Origin: Myxococcales bacterium
GTDB lineage: Bacteria; Myxococcota_A; Bradymonadia; UBA7976; UBA1532
NCBI GenBank assembly: GCA_002731825.1
Contig: PCCS01000060.1
Span: 1-40,497, forward strand
Direction: 5' to 3'
DNA length: 40,497 nucleotides
Shown: piece by piece, positions 6,982-14,388 of the stretch
How the letters are laid out: the number at the start of each line of letters is the position of its first letter
Numbering within the stretch: the stretch's first letter is position 1
The notes under the pieces: model-generated
Database searches by the model: none
What the model saw: only the letters and a program-made list of their open reading frames with translations
What the model was told of the DNA's origin: nothing
Translations under genes and position numbers: made by a program

Positions 6982-9249
6982 TCAGCCCCCATATGCCTGG
7001 ATACATCTGAAGACCATCACACTCATAATGATCAATTGAGTCATGATCGGAGCAAGGATTCCGCCGGTCCGCCAGAGCAAGGTTGCGTAAACGCCGCCCG
7101 CGAACGCTGTCATTTGCAACACGCCTGTGAGCATCACCGAGGGTGGCAATGACAAGGTTGCAAAAAATGTCAGTTGGTGGAGGCCAAAGAGCGCCGCAAT
7201 GAGTCCGACTGCAAAGAGCGGATTGTCGATTCGGTCCAGCAGCGCGACACCAACAAATCCAAAGAAAAACAGCTGCTCTGCGAGGGTATGGGTCAAGACC
7301 ATCCCAAGAGCGGGCAGCAGGGGCGTCGGCGTCAATGGCAGCGGTGATAAAAAGCCGACTACGAGTCCATACAGGCAACCGAAAAATAGCCAGATTCCGC
7401 CTTTTTCGATGAGTTTGATATCACTAAAGCGTCTCTTCGCTATCCCCAGTATTCCAAAGAGACCCATGAACAATAGGATCCCGCGTCGAGTCCAATACCA
7501 GGTGTCGTCTGGAAGCATGTAGGATTCAACATTACCCACCACTTGCTTCGCTTTCGGAATGTCGAAGGTTTGCTCGGCTTGGCGCTTCTCTTGAACCTTT
7601 TTCATCCAAGCAGGCATGTTTTTCATCTGCCGGACTTGGTTGAGTTGGCTGCCATCTTCGAGCATTGGCCACTCTTTTGCGCCGCCGTCGATTAGATTTG
7701 CACCGGCGTAAAGCCCCGCCAAAACAATGAATGCTGTTGCCAAAACAGGTCCGACGCCCTGACCCACTGACAGGTCCAGATTCAAGCCAGCCCGCCCGGC
7801 CTTTTGGGTGTTCACCATCCGCAGTTGGGCCCATGCCTCATTATTATCGCCATTGATTCGTGTTGCCTGATTGAGGAACCGTCGGGCATCGTCTTTTTGA
7901 CCGGCCAAGCGACAGATCTTGCCCATGTACAGATACGCTTCATCGGAATTTCGATCGAATTCAAGCGCTTTTCGAATCCGAGCGACAGCCGCATTAGCTG
8001 CGTCCTCAGATTCGTCTGAACTGAGATAGTCCGCCCATCCCAGAAGAATGTGGCCTCGTGGCTCAGACGGCGCGTGCGTCACCGCAGATTCCAGAAGGCC
8101 TTTCGCGTCCTCATACTGGCCGCGATCGAGTAAAAGTTTGCCCTGGGTTAGGAAATAATCTCGAAGCATCGAACCGCGTACATTGAGGTCATTAAAATCC
8201 GCACCCGATTGTTGGGCCCGTCTGTAGACGGCTCGTTGTGCTTCATCAGCCAACACATCTCGAGCATCACTTAAGAGGTCTTGGATGGAGTTGGCTAGGC
8301 GACGAACCTCCCCTCCGTCAGCGGCGTTGCTGCCGACAAGGTCTATGATTCGTTTGTCGTATGCCGCAGAAACTGCTTCTGAATCAGCCGTTGTGGGTAC
8401 ATCTAAGCGCTCGAAGAAACCCTGTTGTTTGAGCTGGGCCTCAGCTGTTCGTAACTCAGCCAGACTGGCTCCACGCGACGTGAATTGTCCGGTTACGTAC
8501 AGCCTCATCAGGCGGATTCGAGTTTGTTCGATTGGCCATTTAATGGCCTTGGCCAAGGCTTCGATGGCTCTTTCGCTGGCGCCATATTGGAGGCAGCCCC
8601 GCAGCATTTGTCGGTCAATTCGATCTGGTTGAAGGCAATCCGGTAGTTTCGTTTTTCCTTTGCCTAGATTGCCAAGAGACTCCAAATGTTTCGCCATCTC
8701 TGAGTCGGTCATACACGACCGAAGCCCGACCTCAATGACACCAGGCATAGGAAAATGGACCTGTGGAGACTGCGGCGCATACGTCGGGTCATCGAAAAAA
8801 TGAACTTTGAACTTAGGGACTTTAAATGATTTTACGATGAGGTGAGCGATGGTTTTGGCCGTGTGTGTCTTCGCGTCAATTCCATCCTCATCCGGGGTTG
8901 AAGTCAGCCAAGGTCGTACGCTTACGAGGGCGCCGTTGACGAAGCTCCACGCCTCGGGGTCGCCATTCGGACCGAACAAGACAACGTGGCCCGCCTTTGC
9001 GCCTGCCACCGTTTGTGCAAGAAATTGTGCGAGACCAAGACCTGTGCTCTCGAGAGCCCCACTGAGTGTAGTGTCGATAACCGTCTTGAAAGCGTCGAAA
9101 GAATCAACCCGCTCGACAGACCCATCGGGTGTCTTTAATCGGTCAGATCCGAGGAGTCTGCCAGCGCCCAAGGCTAACCTGATCGAGCGCTCAGCAAGTG
9201 GCTTGGATACCTGGCCATCGGGTCCAACAATTTGATAGGTTTCACTCAA
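6982..9249 (-). CDS. Multidomain membrane protein: J-like region, TPR repeats and C-terminal CPBP-type helices
   Basis: A 755-residue protein. Residues 1-120 look like a sensor or adaptor domain (YQIVGPDGQVSKPL start). Around 270-345 is a J-like helical region (FFERLDVP...VLADEAQRAVYRRA) without an HPD motif. Residues 355-485 form tetratricopeptide-type helices (QYEDAKGLLESAV, DEAYLYMGKICRLAGQ). Membrane helices start near 500 and continue from about 580 to the end. The last 130 residues resemble the CPBP (CAAX/Abi) glutamic intramembrane protease domain. E658 and H691 are kept, but the usual EExxxR reads EQLFFF, and the third motif has Gln738 where His is usual, so activity is doubtful. The start is TTG next to AAAGG with unusually short spacing, so the true start could differ. 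It is the first gene of the block leading to the exosortase. Confidence 0.82.
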   Translation of the reverse strand: MSETYQIVGPDGQVSKPLAERSIRLALGAGRLLGSDRLKTPDGSVERVDSFDAFKTVIDTTLSGALESTGLGLAQFLAQTVAGAKAGHVVLFGPNGDPEAWSFVNGALVSVRPWLTSTPDEDGIDAKTHTAKTIAHLIVKSFKVPKFKVHFFDDPTYAPQSPQVHFPMPGVIEVGLRSCMTDSEMAKHLESLGNLGKGKTKLPDCLQPDRIDRQMLRGCLQYGASERAIEALAKAIKWPIEQTRIRLMRLYVTGQFTSRGASLAELRTAEAQLKQQGFFERLDVPTTADSEAVSAAYDKRIIDLVGSNAADGGEVRRLANSIQDLLSDARDVLADEAQRAVYRRAQQSGADFNDLNVRGSMLRDYFLTQGKLLLDRGQYEDAKGLLESAVTHAPSEPRGHILLGWADYLSSDESEDAANAAVARIRKALEFDRNSDEAYLYMGKICRLAGQKDDARRFLNQATRINGDNNEAWAQLRMVNTQKAGRAGLNLDLSVGQGVGPVLATAFIVLAGLYAGANLIDGGAKEWPMLEDGSQLNQVRQMKNMPAWMKKVQEKRQAEQTFDIPKAKQVVGNVESYMLPDDTWYWTRRGILLFMGLFGILGIAKRRFSDIKLIEKGGIWLFFGCLYGLVVGFLSPLPLTPTPLLPALGMVLTHTLAEQLFFFGFVGVALLDRIDNPLFAVGLIAALFGLHQLTFFATLSLPPSVMLTGVLQMTAFAGGVYATLLWRTGGILAPIMTQLIIMSVMVFRCIQAYGG

Positions 9250-9525
9250 CCTTTATGCGCCCTGAATATGCAGTTTGTCGATGACTGACGGTCGACGCCA
9301 GTCTCGAATGATCCCGTCCCACGTTCGAGTATATGTGACCATCATTTTCGATCAAGCAAATAAAGGGGTCGTTTTTGCCTAAGTCCGTTCCAACGAGTCC
9401 TTTATTTACGCCTATCGGTGCGCCAATTCATGACGATGACTCCAGGCTGGTCGCTCTCCTCGTTCCATGAGATGATGGCACTGCTTGTGTTAGGAAACGA
9501 CGTTTGTCGATTGGGTTTTGCGCAT

Positions 9526-10173
9526 ATGCATCGATTTGTGATGGTTGTCATATTCATGACAGGCGGTCTGCTTGCTGTCGCATGCACCCAGACTGCGAGA
9601 TTGCCTACAGAGCGATTTGACCACCCAGAGCCCATCTTTGCCAGAGGCACAGACTTGGCTAGAGAGCATGTGAGAACTTTTTTGGGCGACCGAAATTGGG
9701 GACGTAGTGGGTATGCCTGTATCGACTGCCATTCAATCGACGGTCACTCAGCCCTCGATTTGAGACCGGCTCCGAGACTCGCGTTAAAGCGGTCAGCTCA
9801 GTCAGGTCTCGCTGAATTTCGCCAATCCATCAATCGGTGTACGGAGCGCTATCTCATGCGACCTGGCTGGTCTGATACGACTTTGATGGTCTTGACCGCT
9901 CATCTTGCGCGCGTTGAAGGTCGGCCTCAAGGGCACAGCGGGTTATCAGGTCGAGTCCTTTTTAATAGAGCCTGCCAGCATTGTCACCGTCCGGATTTGG
10001 CTGGTGGGCTTTTAGGCCGCCCGATCAAACGCTCTAGACTTGAATTTTTTGTCAGGTCCAAATTGAAATCCGGGCACGCAGCGCTTATGCCTGGGTTCGG
10101 ACTCGACACCCTGACCGTCGAACAGTACCAGGCACTATCGACATTTCTGCTCACGGATCAATTTGCAGACTAG
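9526..10173 (+). CDS. Dihaem cytochrome c lipoprotein
   Basis: A 215-residue protein starting at ATG 9526, chosen because it gives a clean lipoprotein signal: MHRF, hydrophobic core, then LAVAC with Cys20 as the lipidated residue. Upstream in-frame starts (GTG 9418) would bury this signal behind 36 residues. Two haem-binding CxxCH motifs are present: CIDCH (C65, C68, H69) and CQHCH (C150, C153, H154). The second half ends with the typical class I pattern MPGFGLDTLTVEQYQALSTFL. It should be anchored to a membrane facing the periplasm and carry electrons. The partner is unknown, since no oxidase or reductase gene is adjacent. The 276 bases before it (9250-9525) hold the divergent promoters; apart from an imperfect 8-base stem at 9283-9303 I see nothing definite there. 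Confidence 0.88.
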   Translation: MHRFVMVVIFMTGGLLAVACTQTARLPTERFDHPEPIFARGTDLAREHVRTFLGDRNWGRSGYACIDCHSIDGHSALDLRPAPRLALKRSAQSGLAEFRQSINRCTERYLMRPGWSDTTLMVLTAHLARVEGRPQGHSGLSGRVLFNRACQHCHRPDLAGGLLGRPIKRSRLEFFVRSKLKSGHAALMPGFGLDTLTVEQYQALSTFLLTDQFAD

Positions 10174-10179
10174 GGTCTC

Positions 10180-10419
10180 TTAATTACCCTCGACGGCACG
10201 TCTCTCGGCTCGGTGTGGCCGGAGTCGCGTTACGAGCAAGTCACAGGCGGCCTCCGGTGCATCACACCAGGCGGCACTATGAGCTGTGGTATAATCGGAA
10301 AGGCCTGTTTCGCAGCCCTGAATTTCCATATCCACGATGAAACCATCTAAATGAATTCGAAAATGTTCCGCTGTTCCGGCAGCTCTTGAGCCGAAGAAGT
10401 CCCAGTAGAGTCTTCGCAT
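10180..10419 (-). CDS. Small conserved-looking hypothetical protein
   Basis: A 79-residue product from the ATG at 10419 (MRRLYWDFFGSRAAGTAEHF). A longer reading from 10455 adds 12 residues. The N-terminal pattern FWDFFG..A.GTAEHF..HL resembles a widespread family of small uncharacterised bacterial proteins, but I cannot name it with certainty. There is no signal peptide or membrane helix, so it is probably cytoplasmic. Cysteines occur in GCETG, AAWCDAPEAACD. It ends six bases from the end of the convergent cytochrome gene, leaving no room for a separate terminator. The 298-base gap upstream contains an inverted-repeat element. Confidence 0.6.
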   Translation of the reverse strand: MRRLYWDFFGSRAAGTAEHFRIHLDGFIVDMEIQGCETGLSDYTTAHSAAWCDAPEAACDLLVTRLRPHRAERRAVEGN

Positions 10420-10540
10420 GCTAAATCCCTTGGCGTTCAGCGAACCCACAAACACGACGCTCTATTTGTCGCCCGGACGACTTGCCGCTGTCAATGTTCT
10501 TGTCCAACTCGGCCTGTTGGTTTGATGGGGCTGTCTATTT

Positions 10541-10625
10541 TGTGAGCCCAATTTTTAGTGATGATGGTCATTTCCCATCGTCACTGGGCTTGAAAACAGT
10601 GCCCCAAAGTAAAATTTGGCTCACA
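10541..10625. repeat. 85-base inverted-repeat element with an inner hairpin
   Basis: TGTGAGCCCAATTTT (10541-10555) and AAAATTTGGCTCACA (10611-10625) are inverted copies matching at 14 of 15 positions. Between them AGTGATGATGG (10557-10567) and CCATCGTCACT (10575-10585) form a second stem matching at 10 of 11 positions, with a 7-base loop. AGCCCA (10545-10550) can also pair with TGGGCT (10585-10590), so the two folds compete. The element lies in the roughly 300-base gap between divergent genes. It could be a small non-autonomous mobile element or a regulatory leader for the gene at 10718. No convincing target-site duplication or U-tract is visible. No other gene is seen in this gap. Confidence 0.55.
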
Positions 10626-10717
10626 TTTCGTCTTTTGTGGTTTGACACCCAGAGGTTGCTGTGGCCCACTGGAGATTGCACGGCACATCGGCATCGGTTG
10701 GACGACGGAACTCTTTC

Positions 10718-13700
10718 GTGAATAGGCGTAAACCCAATCAACAAATGCAATTATTGGTCGCTCCGGTGAACTGGACTAAGACCATGTCTATCAAACGGCG
10801 ATTTGAAGATGCTGAAGTGCCCGTCCGTGTTCTTGGTGCAAGTGGACTCGATGCGGCCATAAGTCAGCTTGAAAAAAGCAATCGTTACCAGGCTGTTCTC
10901 ATCGATTGGGATGAAGCTCCGGGAGACGCAATCGCCCTCTCCTGCGCCATAAAAGAGCGAGGGCAGCCCATTGTTGTCGCATATCAACGTCATTGGACTC
11001 GAGACGACATTCGTCGTGCCCTGCAACTCGGTGTTGATAGTTTGATGTTGGACTCATTTACATCCGTCGACGTGATGCGTGACATCAGAGCCATTCAAGA
11101 TAACGGCGTGAGCGTGACACGGGCTCAAATTATTGAACAAGGCGGTCCGGAGCTGATGGAGGCCGACCCAAGCCTATGGGCAGACCAAGCTGATGGCTGG
11201 CGAGATCGAATGATCAGTGTAGCCGACCATTTGAGTCGGCCATGGTCTGAAGACATGAGCGACCACGCAAACCACATGGAAGTGTCCGTGAGGCGAAGCG
11301 CGCAAATCGATCAATTGTCGCCGAATATGGCCCGTGCAGTTCTCGAGGTCTTGAGCCAGGGGCGCGATCGAATCCCAGAGGTCACAGCGCGATATCGTAT
11401 CGATGCTGAAGAATTGCTTCATGTTTTGGCTGCTGTTGAAAGTTTTGCAGCTAAGCACGGTGGGGCAACGCGCATACCGTTGTTGATGGATGCTGTGCTC
11501 AATCGCGATCAAGATCGAGACGAGGACAATCGGTCGCCAAGGCTTATGGTTCTAAAACGGGTCGCGCGCGTCGTGATCAAAGCCAATGGGCTTCCAGCTC
11601 GTCGAAAAGACCCGCTCAATGAGACCGTCAAAAAATTCTTGGGTGTCTCAGAGAGGTTGAGCGCCACGCTCAACCCCCAACAACGCTACAACTTGGCCGT
11701 CCGTCTGATCATGCTCCAGGATGAGCAAGATGCGTTAGATTACGTAGGATTTGCCCTCGTTGGTCAATTGCTTCGCCGCTCCAAAGACTCAGAGATTGGC
11801 GAGACTCACATCGAGGCACTCAACGCGCTCCTGGGGTTTGATGGTCGATATGTAGGAATCGATCCAAAGAAGCTGATCCGAGAACTTGCGGTTCTCAACC
11901 CAATCCCGTCTCTGGCGGAGATCGACTTACTGGATTTAAATGCCTTTAAAGAGGCGATAGATTCTTCGGCTTTTTCCGATTACAGCCCCTTGATCAATGC
12001 CATAGACCAATTGCTTGATGTCGGCCGAGTTCTCGGTCCAATCGATCAAAAGCGTTTGAAAGATTTATCTCATGCGATTCGCCATGAGTTGCCCGTTTTG
12101 GTTGGACGCCCAGCGTGGATATCCCTAAGGCGCGGATTTACTCAGAGCGCCGAGCCACCCACGGATCAGATTGTCCAGCGGCTTACGTTTCTCATGGGTG
12201 CCCGGGCCGATGGTGCAGTCAATCGACTCAGTTCCGCCCTGGGTGATCTGATTGAGGTTGGGCGCAATGCCATGGACGCGGCCCGTTTCTCAGAGTTTTG
12301 CCGACAAGCGTGTGCTGAAGTATTGAGTAAAGATGTGATCTCTGAATTTGCGGGTGAAACCCACAACGAATTCACACCCGATCGAGTTGACCGTCAAGGG
12401 GCGGCGGAGAAGAGGGCCCTGCTCGAAGGCGCACTCACGTCCTTTGTTGATATGAACATCGACCTTGATGAGATTCGTCATTATCTCCCCCCAGTCCCGC
12501 CTGGGTATACGACGCTCACCGATCAGGAAATGACCCGCATGCAGGTGCTGGCAGCGGTCTTAGAAGGACGCCCCATGCGCGAACAAGCGCATGTCATGAG
12601 TCATTTCTTGGGCCAGCATAAGCTCCACCAAGCCGAACTTGATGCGTTACGGGCGATGCTGGGTAACGGTCCGTTAATTGATTTAGCCGAAACCGAATAT
12701 TTAGACCCCCTCGGTGCATATCGAGATGGCTTTGATTATGAGCTTGAAGACGAGTACGGAGACGAATTCGAAGGTGATGAATTTGACTTCGCTGACGATG
12801 ATGATGACGAAAATTGGGATGTTGCTGCGGCGGATGAAGAGCTGATTAGTATCGCTGATACGCCGGCGGAAAAGTTATTCGATGTCGGGGCTGCACCCCC
12901 TCCGCAGCCGTCGCGTCCTCCACACCAAGTTGATTCCTTCGACCTCGGACTCGAGGAACTTGAGCTTGAACTTGACCTGGCTGGCGGCGTATTCGAATTA
13001 GATGCCAGCGTGACGGGATCCCTTGATGTCAGTGGAGACGGCGGCGGCTATGGCTCTCGTGCTGGGATTAGCGTTCGGGGGGATGATGTGCGCGGCGGGT
13101 TGGGCTCTGTTCGAATGGATGATGACCTGCGCGAGACTTATGGAACCGTTGAACAAGAGGGGGATGGAGCCACAACTGAATCGATATTCGGCGGGATGAA
13201 TGAGCCAATGGATCGGGGGTTGATCTCGCAGCCGCTGGATGCGGCTGATCAATTTGGAAACGGGACAGACGATCAGTTTGACGACAGCGCATTTGCGCAA
13301 CCGGCATCCGTACCGAGTTTCGATGCGAGCCTGAGTGGTGGTTTTGACCTTGGGCCGGCGAAAGACATTAAAGCGACGCGGAAACGGGAACGCGCATCGA
13401 GTGACATAGATAAAAACATCCCAATGACGCGTAAGGGTCGTCTGGATCTTGAAGCCATCAAAGACATGATTGACAAAAAACAGCTTAAGGATGCGGCGCG
13501 GTTATTACACGGTGCGCCCGATGACATCCCCGATTTAGCAGAAGGCCTCCATTTGGCAGCCCTTCACGCATTTTGTGAAGAGCGACATCACGCAGCTCAA
13601 ATGCTTTGGACTCGGGCGCACACTCTCGAACCAGACCGTCCCAATATTCTGTTCAGTTTGGCCAGAGTTCGGATCGAACTGGGCAAATATGCGGAGGCCA

Positions 13701-13798
13701 GACCCCTACTGGACACGCTCGCTGTGTTGATGCCTCACTTCAGTTTGGCAAACGACCTTATGGACATTGTTCGGCATCGGGCGGGTGCTGATTCATGA
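10718..13798 (+). CDS. Large signalling protein: N-terminal receiver-like domain, acidic region, C-terminal TPR-like helices
   Basis: About 1026 residues from GTG 10718 (GGA eight bases upstream). ATG 10745 and GTG 10661 (AGAGG five bases upstream) are alternatives. The first 125 residues look like a receiver: strand LLVAPVNW, acceptor-loop VLIDWDEAPGD, and a last strand SLMLDS that lacks the usual lysine. A long helical region of unknown family (about 150-660) follows. A very acidic stretch (encoded near 12730-12850, with YGDEFEGDEFDF and a run of five Asp), then Gly/Asp-rich low-complexity sequence, come next. The last 130 residues are TPR-like (DAARLLHGAPDDIPDL, KYAEARPLLDTLAVL). No membrane helix is seen. 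Its stop overlaps the start of the CheY-like gene by four bases, pointing to one signalling unit. The specific role is unknown. Confidence 0.8.
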   Translation: MNRRKPNQQMQLLVAPVNWTKTMSIKRRFEDAEVPVRVLGASGLDAAISQLEKSNRYQAVLIDWDEAPGDAIALSCAIKERGQPIVVAYQRHWTRDDIRRALQLGVDSLMLDSFTSVDVMRDIRAIQDNGVSVTRAQIIEQGGPELMEADPSLWADQADGWRDRMISVADHLSRPWSEDMSDHANHMEVSVRRSAQIDQLSPNMARAVLEVLSQGRDRIPEVTARYRIDAEELLHVLAAVESFAAKHGGATRIPLLMDAVLNRDQDRDEDNRSPRLMVLKRVARVVIKANGLPARRKDPLNETVKKFLGVSERLSATLNPQQRYNLAVRLIMLQDEQDALDYVGFALVGQLLRRSKDSEIGETHIEALNALLGFDGRYVGIDPKKLIRELAVLNPIPSLAEIDLLDLNAFKEAIDSSAFSDYSPLINAIDQLLDVGRVLGPIDQKRLKDLSHAIRHELPVLVGRPAWISLRRGFTQSAEPPTDQIVQRLTFLMGARADGAVNRLSSALGDLIEVGRNAMDAARFSEFCRQACAEVLSKDVISEFAGETHNEFTPDRVDRQGAAEKRALLEGALTSFVDMNIDLDEIRHYLPPVPPGYTTLTDQEMTRMQVLAAVLEGRPMREQAHVMSHFLGQHKLHQAELDALRAMLGNGPLIDLAETEYLDPLGAYRDGFDYELEDEYGDEFEGDEFDFADDDDDENWDVAAADEELISIADTPAEKLFDVGAAPPPQPSRPPHQVDSFDLGLEELELELDLAGGVFELDASVTGSLDVSGDGGGYGSRAGISVRGDDVRGGLGSVRMDDDLRETYGTVEQEGDGATTESIFGGMNEPMDRGLISQPLDAADQFGNGTDDQFDDSAFAQPASVPSFDASLSGGFDLGPAKDIKATRKRERASSDIDKNIPMTRKGRLDLEAIKDMIDKKQLKDAARLLHGAPDDIPDLAEGLHLAALHAFCEERHHAAQMLWTRAHTLEPDRPNILFSLARVRIELGKYAEARPLLDTLAVLMPHFSLANDLMDIVRHRAGADS

Positions 13799-14217
13799 GC
13801 GAGGTCATACGAGACGACGGATCGGCCCGAAACGGGGCAGAGACGCCATCACAATCCCCGTTAATTCTCATCGCCGAGGATGATCCAAAAACCCTCCGAT
13901 TAGTTGGTGAAGTGGTCCAAAGAGCAGGCTATCGGGCGGCTCTGGCGAAGCATGGTGTTGGTGCGGTCAAGCTTCTCAAAAGAGCCAGACCTGACTTGAT
14001 CATTCTTGACCTGCGGATGCCTCGGATGGATGGTTTTCAGCTCTTGGAGTTGCTGAAAAAATACGAGACTTCGGCCAGCATTCCAGTGGTTGTTTTGACG
14101 GGGTCTAATTCACCTATGGATATCGATCGAGCCATGCAACTTGGTATTACCGACTATCTTGTGAAACCGATCTCACCTCGGAAACTCATCACGAGGATAC
14201 AAAAATTATTGAGGTGA
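13795..14217 (+). CDS. CheY-like stand-alone response regulator receiver
   Basis: A 140-residue protein made of one canonical receiver after a 20-residue lead. Every key residue is present: acidic pair D29/D30 (AEDDPKT), phospho-acceptor D72 (ILDLRMPRMDG), T102 (VVLTGS) and K124 (YLVKPIS). It has no output domain, so it should act by binding a partner once phosphorylated. The ATG lies inside the stop region of the upstream receiver-like/TPR gene (ATGA, 13795-13798). That arrangement pairs an intact receiver with a degenerate one. The kinase that phosphorylates it is not encoded nearby; no histidine kinase was seen in the window. Confidence 0.93.
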   Translation: MSEVIRDDGSARNGAETPSQSPLILIAEDDPKTLRLVGEVVQRAGYRAALAKHGVGAVKLLKRARPDLIILDLRMPRMDGFQLLELLKKYETSASIPVVVLTGSNSPMDIDRAMQLGITDYLVKPISPRKLITRIQKLLR

Positions 14218-14373
14218 ATCCTGCATCTTTTTTAGAGCTGTTTGATTCTAGATGTACAATTCGCTGGCGGACGTGTAGGTACGCTAGCAGTAGACTGGTA
14301 CCTTGTGGTAAACCGCAGTAGGCAGTTGGAAATCTTGATTGAAAGTCGTCAATCCGATGGACAGCGGTCTGTT

Positions 14374-14382
14374 AAAGGGGAG
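14374..14382 (+). promoter_or_regulatory. Strong ribosome binding site fixing the MopE-type lipoprotein start
   Basis: AAAGGGGAG ends six bases before the ATG at 14389. It favours that start over the in-frame codon at 14242, which would put 49 residues in front of the lipoprotein signal. The 171 bases between the CheY-like stop and this start hold no other gene. Confidence 0.65.
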
Positions 14383-14388
14383 CAATGT

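Noticed and set aside
14190..14240. T-run after the CheY-like gene as a terminator
   Set aside because: A run of six Ts follows, but only a weak five-base inverted match with a long loop precedes it.
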